From a virus, in IMG/VR virus record IMGVR_UViG_3300035698_005189, positions 1 to 64,000 of that record: DNA of 64,000 nucleotides; one strand, written 5' to 3'. Positions 8,481 through 19,000 of this stretch are shown here, piece by piece. Within the stretch, counting starts at the first letter, position 1, and each line of letters opens with the position of its first letter. A program made the translations under genes and the position numbers. The notes beneath the pieces were generated by a model that had not been told where the DNA came from, did no database searches, and saw nothing but the letters and a program-made list of their open reading frames with translations.

Positions 8481-9185
8481 CTACTCCTTCGACGCCTTCA
8501 CGGCGTAGGCGGATCGGATGGCATCGACGAGAGCGGCCTTGGGCTTCGTGGCCCGCTCTTGCGGAGTGAGGTCAAGGTGGAGTCCGTCGGCGAGGGCAAG
8601 CCACTCGCGGATGGTCAGGTCGCTCACCTTATCGGGGATGGGCGTCTCAGCCGCATCCGGGGCGTGCGTGGGAGGCTCCTGCTCGACCACAGCCGCTGGG
8701 GGTGGGGGCGGCCGACGCAAGGGCGCGGGAGGAGCCTTCGGGGGCGTGGGGGCGGCCTTGGGGGCTTCGTCCACGGGAGGCTCGGGTTCCGGAGCGACGA
8801 CGGGAGGCTTGGGTTCCGGCTCTGGGGCCTCGTAGACGGGGGTACCGGGCGGGATCTCGATCTCGACATCCTCACTGGTGACACCGACGTCGCCTTCTTC
8901 TGTGATGAGGGCAGGCGGAGAGGGCTCCAGGTCAGCCACGACAGGCTCATCGGGGACAAGCACCGGCTCGGCCTCGACGACGTGGAAGCAGGCTCCCCCA
9001 GCTGGCGAACCAAGCTCGGCTGCGTCATCCGGGTGACACCCGGGCTCGGCAGACGCCACGCCTCCATCGAGGTGGTGGAGGCGAAGGGTACTCGGGTCGA
9101 CCAAGTACAGTCGGCCATCGGCCACACCGCCTACGCGCTGGCCGCGTAGGTGGTTGAGCTTGGCAGTGACGATAATCAGGTTCAC
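8481..9185 (-). CDS. Pro-rich linker protein with a C-terminal helical domain
   Basis: 234 residues, GTG start with GGGAGGG upstream. The N-terminus is compact with YLVDPSTLRLHHLDGG. About residues 70-180 are a long Pro/Glu/Ala-rich spacer. The last ~45 residues (SDLTIREWLALADGLHLDL, then KPKAALVDAIR) form a SAP/HeH-like helix-extension-helix, a fold that often binds DNA or protein in virion proteins. It directly follows the major capsid gene. Function unknown. Confidence 0.5.
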   Translation of the reverse strand: MNLIIVTAKLNHLRGQRVGGVADGRLYLVDPSTLRLHHLDGGVASAEPGCHPDDAAELGSPAGGACFHVVEAEPVLVPDEPVVADLEPSPPALITEEGDVGVTSEDVEIEIPPGTPVYEAPEPEPKPPVVAPEPEPPVDEAPKAAPTPPKAPPAPLRRPPPPPAAVVEQEPPTHAPDAAETPIPDKVSDLTIREWLALADGLHLDLTPQERATKPKAALVDAIRSAYAVKASKE

Positions 9186-9223
9186 AAAGCCCTCCCGGAG
9201 GGGTCTGACTCGCTAATGGCGGT

Positions 9224-10699
9224 CTACGCCTCGGCACCCGTGGGCAGCTTGCCGACGTTGACGAAGATGCCGTTCTGCAGAGGCTTCATGATCTGGAGAG
9301 CGCCGTACAAGATTTGCATCCAGCGCACGGACGAATCCACGATCGCCAAGGGAATCTTGGTGAAGGGTGCGAGCTGCTTCCACTTCAGGACGTCGGCCTG
9401 CTGCGAGAGCATGTAGGCACGACCCGTGTCGGGCAGGAATCGGTTGACGTCGACCAGGGTCTGGACGGCTGCGGTGCGCGGGATGCGAAGGATCAGGCGG
9501 CAGGAGGCGGCGGTCCCGTTGATGTCGGACCGGTAGACCTCGTAGTAGGAGGTGTTCGGGCCGTTGTCGGTCACAGCAAGGCTGACCTGATCGGCGGCGG
9601 ACACCACGACGGCTGCGGAGAGCGCTGGGGCGCTCTTTCCGTAGCGGCTGCCGGCGACGACCTTGTAGATGTAGGTACCGGCGTCGGCAGCGGTCCAGAA
9701 GGTCGTGTTGGCTCCCGCGTAGGCCGGGCTGGTCGGCGCGGCGATGGTGGGGGTCAAGGGGCGGGCGGTCGCACGACCGATACCGGCTGCGACCGGGATG
9801 GTCGAGCGCGGGATCATGATCGAGGAGTTGAAGTCGATCTCACCGAAGGGGGTCACGATGGCATTGATGGCGACGCCAGCCTTGCCCTTGGCCCCGATGG
9901 TGGTGCGCTCCTTGGGGTACAGGATCTTGGAGAGGTCCTTGGCGATGCCGGTATCCATCCAGAGATCCGAGGGGGCACCGTAGTTCGGCTCGGCGATGAG
10001 CCGCTCCGTCATGTCGGTGATGTAGTCTTCGGACATAGGCTGGCCGCGCATGTCGATGACGTTGACCTCGTCTTCCCAGCCGGAGAGCTGGCCGTCGTCG
10101 AGGGCGGTGTTGCCCCAGGCGCTGGTCAGGAGCTTCTCGAGGCCATCGAACTGGATGGACACGAGCGACTCGTCGCCGGTGAACAGGGCGCGTTCGAGCT
10201 GGCGCAGGATGTGGAGGGTACCGTTGACCGTCTCACGAGCGACCGCGTTGCCGTGGGCGGCCTTGATTACCGACATGACATGCGTCACGCGGCGGGTCGT
10301 GCCCAGGAACTTGATCTTGGTGTAGTTGCGGCTGTAGGTCGAGTCGTCCTCTTCCGCCAGGTCGCCTTCACCCATGAAGACCGCGTCGGTGGAGCCGTAG
10401 GCCTCGAGGCGGTTGTACTCCTCGACGGTGTTGTAGGCTGCGTCCTTGGCCAACGCCTTCCAGAACTTGATATCCTTCGCTGCGAAAGTGGTCGTGAAAA
10501 GTGTCGCGTCCAAGGACTCGACGCGAAGTGGGAAACCCTCACCGGCGGCGGTACCTGGGTTGTTGATGTCGTCACCGGCGGTCAGAGCCTTGTTCAGCTC
10601 AGCGACGTCGCCGGGAGAGGTCACGCATGCGACGTCACCGGGCTCGGTGCTGGCACCGAGGTAGTCACGCCAGGAGACGGAATCGAGATTGGGAAGCAT
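9224..10699 (-). CDS. Major capsid protein (HK97 fold) with inserted fibronectin-like domain
   Basis: 491 residues. The N-terminal two thirds have the layout of HK97-type capsid proteins (RVESLDATLFTTTFAAKDIKF, a long helix, and GQPMSEDYITDMTERLIAEP with a Trp/Met-containing strand). Residues about 316-415 read as an inserted Ig/fibronectin-III-like domain (GTYIYKVVAGSRYGKSAPAL, then SYYEVYRSD), followed by the return to the capsid core (DVLKWKQLAPFTKIPLAIVD). Located after protease and scaffold genes, as expected. The insert probably projects from the capsid surface. The capsid call rests on synteny plus fold-like pattern. Confidence 0.75.
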   Translation of the reverse strand: MLPNLDSVSWRDYLGASTEPGDVACVTSPGDVAELNKALTAGDDINNPGTAAGEGFPLRVESLDATLFTTTFAAKDIKFWKALAKDAAYNTVEEYNRLEAYGSTDAVFMGEGDLAEEDDSTYSRNYTKIKFLGTTRRVTHVMSVIKAAHGNAVARETVNGTLHILRQLERALFTGDESLVSIQFDGLEKLLTSAWGNTALDDGQLSGWEDEVNVIDMRGQPMSEDYITDMTERLIAEPNYGAPSDLWMDTGIAKDLSKILYPKERTTIGAKGKAGVAINAIVTPFGEIDFNSSIMIPRSTIPVAAGIGRATARPLTPTIAAPTSPAYAGANTTFWTAADAGTYIYKVVAGSRYGKSAPALSAAVVVSAADQVSLAVTDNGPNTSYYEVYRSDINGTAASCRLILRIPRTAAVQTLVDVNRFLPDTGRAYMLSQQADVLKWKQLAPFTKIPLAIVDSSVRWMQILYGALQIMKPLQNGIFVNVGKLPTGAEA

Positions 10700-10756
10700 G
10701 GCTGGGCTCCAGCGTCAGAGGGCGATAGTCGCGGTGTTGACGGGTGAGGGGGAGTG

Positions 10757-11647
10757 CTAAAAGGCTTTGCCGAGGTGGACGCGGACAGCGGCCTCGACGT
10801 TGGGGGGCAGCTTGCCCGAGGTCTCGAAGAGGGCGGTCGCAGTCCCAAGGGTCTGGATCGCGCCCAGGTCACCGGCGGCGTCGGCCTTGATGACGAGGGT
10901 CTCGAGGGCACCCTTGACTTCGCTCTTGGTGAACTGCTGGTCTTCGGTTCCGCCGGTGGCCCCACGGGCGGGCTGTCGGACGGAGCGGGGGTCGGCGGTC
11001 TTGCCTCGGGGCGCGGCGGGGGTGGCTTCGACGACGCCGAGGCGCTGGGCCAGGGACTTGAGCAGCCGCCCCTGGATGACGGCGTTCTCGGCGACGGCGC
11101 GAGCCACGCGGCCCTGGGCCTTGACCAGCTCGAGGGTCCGGTGGTCGCCTTCGAGAACGCTCGTACCGAGGGCGTCGATTCGGCTGCCGATGCTGTCGGC
11201 CATCGCCTTGAGGACGTCGGAAGCGTCGAACATGTTGCCGACGTCCTCGTCATCGACGAGGGTCTCGGTGAGCGACTTGTTGAGGGCCTCACCACCGCCG
11301 GCGGGGGTACCCGTCCAGATGGCAGCCAGCTCGGTCTTCTCGGCCTTGGAGATGGTGCCGTCGACATGCTTGGCCGTCAGCTCTTCTTCGCGCTGGCCGG
11401 CGGGGTCCAGGCCCTGCTCAACGGCGGCGTAGTCGGCGAGGGCCTTCTGCAGGTCGTCACCACTGAGGCCCTTGCCGGTATCCTCGTCCTCTTCCTCGGC
11501 TTCGGGGAGGGCGTCGTAGTCTTCGGCAGTGACGGTGTCGTCGGCGCCTGCGGACTTGGCCATCTTGGTGTACTCGGAGAAGGGGAGCCCGGCGGGACGC
11601 TTGCCGCCCTTGACGATGCCGTAGGCCTTTTTGTAGGTCATGTTCAT
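10757..11647 (-). CDS. Probable capsid scaffold protein
   Basis: 296 residues, Ala/Glu/Lys/Asp-rich and almost entirely helical, with an acidic patch (PEAEEEDEDTGKG) and long heptad-like stretches (DVLKAMADSIGSRIDALGTS, RVARAVAENAVIQGRLLKSL). Lies between prohead protease and major capsid protein, the usual place of the scaffold. Start ATG overlaps the protease stop region (TAATG-type junction at 11647). Contains several h-x-K-(A/S) sites that could be protease targets. No motif proves the role. Confidence 0.6.
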   Translation of the reverse strand: MNMTYKKAYGIVKGGKRPAGLPFSEYTKMAKSAGADDTVTAEDYDALPEAEEEDEDTGKGLSGDDLQKALADYAAVEQGLDPAGQREEELTAKHVDGTISKAEKTELAAIWTGTPAGGGEALNKSLTETLVDDEDVGNMFDASDVLKAMADSIGSRIDALGTSVLEGDHRTLELVKAQGRVARAVAENAVIQGRLLKSLAQRLGVVEATPAAPRGKTADPRSVRQPARGATGGTEDQQFTKSEVKGALETLVIKADAAGDLGAIQTLGTATALFETSGKLPPNVEAAVRVHLGKAF

Positions 11648-12438
11648 TAGTCGCTCCGTTCGGCGGTGTCGAGGATTGTTTCGATCGTACGGTATGAAAG
11701 GTCGGGACGCCAGCGCTTGAGCGCTACGCGGGATTCCGCCTTGGTAAGCCGTACCGGCTCGGTCGTGATCTCACTGATGGAGGCTGCGACCGCGTCGGCC
11801 CACTCTTCGGCGTAGGCGAGTTCGGTGATATCGTCCAGAACCCGGAGGGCCCCGCCGTCCCCAGCGGACCCACCGGCTCGAGAGTCGAACGACTCTGAGG
11901 ACGGGTAGCCGGCGGACAGTGCCTTGGCGAGCACCGAGAGGTGAGTCTCTCCGTTGACGGGAACATGGGTGATGGCGACGTTGCGGACACGGGCGGATGC
12001 AATCTTGCTCGTGTCGCTTGGGTCGCGGCGGCCGACCTTCCCCTCGATGGAGAAGCCGAGTCGCCTGGGAGTGCCCTTCAGTGCCTTGGCCTTATCCCAG
12101 AGGGCCCGTCCAGGTACGTCGTCGAGTAGGTAGCCTTCGGTCCACCAGCCCCGGTGCTCCGCTACGGTCCCGTCGGGGAGGCTGGCTCCCTTTTCCACGA
12201 GCCTGGCAGCGATCGGGTAGCCGAGGATGTCTACGGTCTTGTTGCCGTGGTTGTCGTTGTACCAGCCGATGTCGAGGAACTCGGAGAAGTCCAGGCCGTC
12301 CTGTACGACGGTCTCATCCTGTTTGTCGAGTCCCTCCGTAGAGACAATCCCACCGATACGCAGGGGATTCGCGTCGCCGGCCTTCTCGAAGGCGACAAGC
12401 GATGCGAATACCTGGAATCCGTTGGAGTCGGTTGGCAA
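11647..12438 (-). CDS. Prohead protease (S78 family)
   Basis: 263 residues as drawn. The catalytic His is H64 in GWYNDNHGNKTVDILGYPI and the catalytic Ser is S130 in RLGFSIEGKVGRRD, followed by VRNVAITHVPVN, the standard herpes/HK97 prohead protease pattern. It cleaves scaffold and capsid-associated proteins during head maturation. The start is uncertain: TTG at 12438 lacks a good ribosome site, and the frame stays open to a CTG at 12492 with GAGG ten bases before it, which would add 18 residues. Order protease-scaffold-capsid is classical. Confidence 0.85.
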   Translation of the reverse strand: MPTDSNGFQVFASLVAFEKAGDANPLRIGGIVSTEGLDKQDETVVQDGLDFSEFLDIGWYNDNHGNKTVDILGYPIAARLVEKGASLPDGTVAEHRGWWTEGYLLDDVPGRALWDKAKALKGTPRRLGFSIEGKVGRRDPSDTSKIASARVRNVAITHVPVNGETHLSVLAKALSAGYPSSESFDSRAGGSAGDGGALRVLDDITELAYAEEWADAVAASISEITTEPVRLTKAESRVALKRWRPDLSYRTIETILDTAERSD

Positions 12439-12504
12439 CAGGCTCTCGGCCGGTGCCCCTTGCCAGTTAGGCGGGCCTGTCGGTCGCTCCAGTTATACGT
12501 CGCC

Positions 12505-12738
12505 TCATCCCAGGCGTCCAGCCCTTGCCACGAGGCCTGGGCTGGCGTCCTGAATATCAGCCATATCGTCCGCCATGGTTCCGCCCGTCACCACGACGAC
12601 GTCGGCCCCGCAGCGCTGGCAGGGGCCGTGTACTCGCCCTGTCTCCGGGTCGACCAGGACGATCCCGATACGGACCTTGAGGCCACCCTCAGACGAGGCA
12701 CCGCCGATGGAGCGGTGACACCCAGGACAGCGAATCAT
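12505..12738 (-). CDS. Small zinc-ribbon protein
   Basis: 77 residues; the start overlaps the upstream stop (TAATG at 12738). CPGC at residues 4-7 and CQRC at 40-43 form a four-cysteine ribbon, with basic and Val-rich strands between. Such ribbons occur in many tailed phages beside head genes. Role unknown; could bind DNA or be structural. A longer open frame through this region beginning near 13140 is an out-of-frame reading of the genes upstream and was not used. Confidence 0.65.
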   Translation of the reverse strand: MIRCPGCHRSIGGASSEGGLKVRIGIVLVDPETGRVHGPCQRCGADVVVVTGGTMADDMADIQDASPGLVARAGRLG

Positions 12739-13040
12739 TAGACGACCCGCAGATCCAGGTGGAGGGCAATGGACGCCACGCGGGGCGACATGGGAGCCCC
12801 GACCTCCGCAGCAGCCCGGGCGGCACCGACGAGGATGACCCGAAGCGCGGCTGCGCCGTTGTGCTTCATGATCTTCGTACAGGTGTCCTGGGCCTCGAGG
12901 ATCACGCACAGCCGAGCGATGTGGTCCGGATGAGGCTTCGACTCGGCCAGCCGGCGGAACGGCTCCGGGTCGACGAAGGCGTCGGGCCAGGTGGTCAGCA
13001 CCGAGTCGAGGTCGAATCCTACCGGGATGGTGGGGGCCAT
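12738..13040 (-). CDS. Small helical protein in the head block, unknown
   Basis: 100 residues, immediately downstream of the giant helicase gene and overlapping the zinc-ribbon gene by its stop codon. Contains FDLDSVLTTWPDAF and PDHIARLCVILEAQDTCTKI, then an Ala-rich helix. No recognisable domain. Translational coupling to its neighbours suggests it belongs to the same late transcript. Confidence 0.6.
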   Translation of the reverse strand: MAPTIPVGFDLDSVLTTWPDAFVDPEPFRRLAESKPHPDHIARLCVILEAQDTCTKIMKHNGAAALRVILVGAARAAAEVGAPMSPRVASIALHLDLRVV

Positions 13041-13042
13041 GC

Positions 13043-16000
13043 CTACCTCGGGGTCTGTGGGGTCTGTGGGGCGCTGAGACGTAACCCGGGGATGGCCTTG
13101 GCGAGGTCCAGCCTGGATGCCGAGGACACGTCCTCTGCATGTACGGTGTCGTAGTGGAGCGGGTCCCTGATGGCGACGCCGGCTTGGACGTCCCGCATCA
13201 CAGTCTCATTGACGACCTGGCGGGCGCGGCTGGTGGCGCGGACCGATACCTCGGTCAGCACTGGGTACTGGCGCTCGTAGCCGGCGTGGACCGTCTGATC
13301 CTTGGTGCCCTTCTGCTTGTCGCCCTTGATGGTGACCGTCTTCGGCATGACACACGACACACCGAATCGCGTCACGTTGACGAGATACTTCTTGGTCTTG
13401 AGGATGGCGCGGTCGGTTGGGCTGAGTTCGTCGATGACGGCTCGGGCGATATCCTGGTCAGTCACAACCACTCCGCCGGGGGCGGCCCGCATGGAGGCAC
13501 CGACGCGCACCCGGCGCTTGTCGATATAGCTCATGATCTCGTCGGCCCTGATAGCCAGGTAGATCGCAGTCGGATCAAGGGAGGACGTACCCTCGAGGAC
13601 GTACTCGGCCCCGGCGAAGGCGGCCCGGTCCTCTGGGCTCAGCTTGTCGATCGCTGCGGTGACGGCAGCCACGGCGCTGTCGGTGAGAGCCACCGGGTCG
13701 TCGTAGGTCCCGACAGCCGGGTCGGTGGCCGTCACGCCGCCGATGGGGAAGTCGATGACGTTACCCGACCCACCTGGGATCGGCGTGGTCTTCAGGTCCT
13801 CCAGGACGGCGGCTGCGTGCTCCGTCCCAAGGGTGGCGGCGACGTTCGCCTTGTTCGACAGGGCGGCCCACTCCTTGACCTGGGTGTCTGTGGGGTCGTT
13901 CGTGTCGCTGTGAACCATCATCGCGGCCGACTGGCTGGCGATGACCCGGCACGCGGCCTCGATGCTCTGCGTCGGCAGCTGCTTGCTGGCGTATTCGCCG
14001 AAGCTGAGGGTGAGGCCCTTCACCTCGCCCTGAGGGGCTCCACGCGGGGCAGGGCGGAAGGCATCGGGTTCCATCTCCTTGAGCTTGGTCACCGGGCCTG
14101 GGGTCGTGACGATATCCTCGACGTTGACCCACTTGTAGCCGGTGGCTCCGTCGGCCTCCTTGTACGACACTGGGACCACGGAGAACTTGGGGGACTCGCC
14201 AGGGGCGGCCTCGGTATCGAAGCGAGCCTCGGGTCGCTCCGGGTCGGGAGCGAGGTCGCGGTTCATGAACGCGACTCCGGTCGCACCGGCTGGGACACCC
14301 AGGGCTGAGACGATCCGGTCATCCTTGAGGGACTGACGGACTGCCGGCGGGAGCATACGAGCGCAGCGCGTGATCCGCTGCATCTCGGAGGCGGGGGAGC
14401 CGAGCGAGTCATACATGGCCAGCTCGGTGGCGTTGCCGAAGTTGAGGCCGACCTGGGCGGCGTCGGAGCACACAATGGCTTCGCAGTTGTTGAAGACGTC
14501 GCGCTTCTTCGGTGTCAGGGCCTCCGTGGTGGTGGCCTCCTTCTTGACGATCCCGGCGTACTCTTCCTTGAGGACCGCGTAGGCTTCCTTGCCGGCGGCG
14601 AAGGCGGCCTTGGCTTCCTTCTGCTCTTCGGGGGTCTTCTTATTGAGGTCGATCAGAAGGTCGTTCGGGTCACCAGCCAGGGCCATCTCGCGGAGGATAG
14701 CCGCCGATCGCTTGGTCCCGTAGAAGTACTTTTGAACCGCGTTGGGCCCGGACCCGTCGACCCAGAAGGCCTCCGGGGCATCGATCTTGAACTGCTGCCT
14801 GATCTTCTTTCGCGTGTCGTCGGTGAACTGGCTCATCTTGATGCCGGTTTCGTCTACCTCACCGGAGTAAGCGACCCACTTTCGGCCCCGCCCGAGCTTG
14901 TCCACGAAGACAGAGGTCTCCATGTCGCGCCCGAGCCTGTCCTTTACCTTCTTGAAGATCTCGGCGTTCAAGTCGCGGTTGCCTGTGTAGGTGGACCCGA
15001 TGTAGGTCACGAAGTAGCGACCGTTAGGGGAGGGTCCGGAGTCGGCTGGGTCGTAGTGCGGGCTACCCTCGATGGACTCGTTGACGTCCCTGAAGCCCAT
15101 CGTCCTCATGGTGGCCTCCATGGTACGACACCCGTCGAGGATGCCCCCAGCCATCATCACGAGTTGGCGGCGGCCCTCGGGCCCGTCGATGCCGCCTGGC
15201 CCATGGAACTGACCGACCCAGCCGGCCAGCTGCTCGGCCTTGGCGTTGCCGACCACCATCGCTACGTCGGCCTTGGCGCGCTCGTCACGGTGGCCGGGGT
15301 CGAAGATGCACGAGACGCGGGCCGCGACCTTCTTCTGAGCCACCCAGGTCGCTGCTCCGTCATCCTGGTTGACGACCACGCACTCCCCGACATGCTGCCC
15401 GGCCTCATGGGCCTCGGCGGTGGCTTCGGCGTCGTACTTGAACAGCGGGGGCTCCCACTCCTTCTTTTCAGTCGCTGACAGGCCACGGTCAGGCCTGACC
15501 CCGGCGTTGCCCTTGACGTCCACGATATCGCCTGGCTTGACCTTGTCGAAGCCACCGGCGCTCCTGGGCTTGCCGGTGTCCGGGTCGATGTCCTCGGGAC
15601 GGTAGAGAAGGTGGAGCGAGCCACGGGTATCGGACACCCAGCCCTCGCCCTCCATCACTGTGACGCCGCCGTAGGTTACGAAGTCGTGGTGGATGGTCTG
15701 GTCGGGTCGGATGCTCATGAGGCGCGACACCTCAGCTGGGTCGGACCCATCCTCGGTGGCGATCTGCTTGATGGTCTCGGGCATCCCCATGACGACCACG
15801 CGCTCAGACGGCTGGCCTTCGTCGTCGACCACGACGGCTACGCCCTTCTTGCCGATAAGCTCCCGGGCGCGGCGCTGGATCTCGATCGCCTTGTCGATGT
15901 CTGGGTCTGGCGGGGCGGGGGTGTCGGACCCGCGACAGCGGATACCGAGGGGACCCGCCTCCGGGTTCTGCACCTTGCGGGGCCAGCCATCGGCTCGCAT

Positions 16001-19000
16001 GGCCTTCAGTTGGGCCTTCGTGATCTTGGTACCAGCCACAGCACCGTAGTCGGCTCCGATGATATCGCGGAGGTGGAGCGTGTAGACGTCGGCCTCACCG
16101 GGACCACCCTCGAGGTCGGTGACCTCAGGCCAGCGACCAGCCCACTTGCCCCTGATCTTCTTGTCTGTGAACCAGTCAGGAGACCGAGTGTAGAAGTCGC
16201 CCTTGATGGCGTTGTCACCGGCGGACCGGCTGATCTGTACAAACTTCGAGTCGGACTGCGGCTTGTAGGCCGGGCAGTTGGAGATGGCCTTGGCTGCCAG
16301 GACGTTGCGCTTCGCGTCTCCGCTGAGGCCACGGAGTTCGTCTGCGCCGACCCAGCCACCCTCTGTGATCTTGTCCTTGTCGGCGTCGGTGAGCTTGGCC
16401 AGGTAGGCTGCGTACAGGATCGCCTGCGTGCCGGTCATATGGGCAAAGTGGGTCTCGTCCATGCGGGTAGCTGGGAGGGCCTTGCCCTTGACATCCTTCG
16501 TAGTGACGATGTGAGTCCAGCGACCGATGGTAGCGGCCACTTCCTCCCGCTTCTCGGGCTTCACGGAGATCTTCGGCCCAGCCGTTGCGGCCCCGGTGAG
16601 TCCGGGTACGACCGACTCTTCGAGGTACTCCTCGACGAAAGAATTGCGACTCATGCCGCCCCACTGCTCACCACGCGACAGGATCTTGACGTACTCGAGG
16701 AAGTCGGCGGGGCTGGTGGTCATCGGCGTGCCCGTCATGAGCACGACCATCTTCATCTTGTCGTTCCACCGGCGGAGGGCCTTGTTGCGGAGCGACGTGG
16801 AGGACTTGAGCCCGAGATGGGCTTCGTCTCCGACGAGGCCGTCGAAGCCAGCCGCGATGAGCTTATCTTCGTTGAGGGCCCAGTACTCGGGCCCGACTAC
16901 GACTGTGTCCTTACCGTAGGTCCCATTCTCGACACCCTTGAGGAAGGCGTCGGCTGGGATGTCGTTGGAGCCGGCCCCGACGACATGGCAGCCTACCGTG
17001 GTGAACGTATCGGAGGCTTCCCGCCACTGGTCCACGGTGTTGAGGGGAGCGACGATGATCACCTTCTTAGGTGCGTCGGGGTGGCGCTGGGTCGGATCGG
17101 CTGGGTCAAGGAGCGCCATCATCGTGCGAGCGCAAGTCAGGGCTGTTACGGTCTTGCCGGTCCCCATGAAGTGACCCAGTAGTCCTCGTCCCGCGTTGTC
17201 GAGGACGAGCTGGGTGCCGGCGGCCTGGTGGTCGGCCAGGGTGAAGGGCACCCCGTTCGGGAGGACGGCTCGCAGGCCTGTGGGGGCGAGGACGCCCGGG
17301 ATGCCGGCGGCCAGGACCTTGGGGTCGATATCGCGTAGCTCGAGGATGTGCTCCTTCTTAACGGCGCGGGCAGCGATCTCGTTCAGGTGGTCGGCCCTGT
17401 CGCGTAGGATGGCTTCGGCCTCTGAGGTAAGCGACAGACCGCCAACGGTCTCGCGGAGATTGGCGAACCCGGCGATAGACACGACCAGCGCGCTACCTGG
17501 CCCCTTGTGCTTATCAATCCGGTTGATGCCTGGCAGCTCCATAAGGTCGCCGTCATTCACACGACCCGACGCAGGGGTCAAGATCCGGAGTTCAGATGCG
17601 ACCACAGCGCCAGTCCGCTTGTCGACTTCGTCATGGCGGTAGATAAGTAGGCCGTCGGCCAGCCGCTCGGGGGTGGTCCCGGGAGCCACGGGGCGGACGG
17701 TCCGCCTGATCTCGTCCTGAGAGAACCGGACAAGACGACGCCCGGCGGCTCCGCCGCCTCCGACGCCGATGAAGATGTGTCGGTCAGGCCAGTCCTCAGC
17801 TGTCCAGTCCTCGACGTTCTCATCGTGGTTCTTGGTAGCAGGGTCGAGGATCGCAGTCTTCCAGTCGCGGTGAGCGGCGTCTTCTGGGTACCACCCAGGC
17901 AGTAGGCCGCCTCGCATGAGCTTCACTTCGGCCTTGGTGGGCTTGAAGGGTACAGGCGGCTCACGGTCGCTGCGCTGGAGTTCCTGGGGGTCGCCCTCGG
18001 CTGACGGTGGCATCCGGTCCCAGCCCGGGGGCGACGGCTTCTCGCCAGCCGGCTTGCCGGGCTCGATCCCGGTGTACTTGGCGATAACGTCCTTACCGCT
18101 CTTCCGGTCGAGTTCGGCTGGGGAGGCCTCGACGACGACGTTGTCGTATTTCTCGGGTACCCACTTCTCGCTGCGGACAGCAGGCTTCTTGATCCTGATC
18201 TTTTCGCCAACCACTGGCGCACGCGATACCTCGGTTCCGCCGAGCTTGACGACCGTCTCCCGGATGGTGTCATCGGGGACGGGGGTCGAGATGATGATAC
18301 CACCTTCGCCGTCGAGGATGGGGTCAGCGTCGTAGCCCTTGGCTATCAGGGCGGCGGCGAGTGCCGTGAGCCCGGCCCGGGTCTTGTCGTTCTTCTTGGG
18401 CTCCTTGGGGGTGCGATTCTTCGCCTTCTTGCCCGGCTTCTTGGGTACGACCAGCCGCAGGTTGGCGGGCTCGATCTTTACTCCGGTACCGCTGTAGGTG
18501 ACGTGGACGAGGGATTGGTCTTTCTTGATTCCCAGCTCATGGCCCATCGCCTCGAGGTCGGCCTTGATGCGATACGCCAGATCCTTCGACGCGGTCCGGT
18601 GCTCACCGGGGGTCGCTGGGACATGCTCGACGTCGGTGTGGCGGTAGCCGCCCACAATCCGGCCCTGACCCAGGAGGTCGTCGAGACGAGGCTCCTTCTT
18701 GCCGGTACGACGCTCCCACTCGGTACCGAGCAGTCGGGGCTGACCCCGCCCGTCAAACTCGACCTGGACGTGGAAAAGGTGACCGGTGTCGCCGCCGGTA
18801 GTATCGGTTGCGACCGAGATCCAGGCACGACGACGCTCCGAGGCGGCCTTTTTGCATAGATCCTGCAGGTGCTCGGGCGAGCGGACGTCTTCGAAGCCGC
18901 CGGGGGTCAGTAGCTCTCGCCACATCGGGGACTCGATGAAGAAGCGACCGTGACGACCGTCCTCCCCGGACGTATCGGCCAGGACGTCTATCGCAGTCTT

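Noticed and set aside
7716-10747. Plus-strand frames of 477 residues each opposite the decoration and capsid genes
   Set aside because: Antisense to well-supported structural genes; low-complexity Gly/Asp/Val composition.
10700-10756. Possible promoter directly upstream of the capsid gene
   Set aside because: A GACTAT-like sequence exists on the minus strand but without a convincing -35 or similarity to the repeated box.
12505-13140. A 211-residue minus-strand frame
   Set aside because: Its first part is out of frame with two better genes; only the last 77 codons, from the ATG at 12738, look coding.
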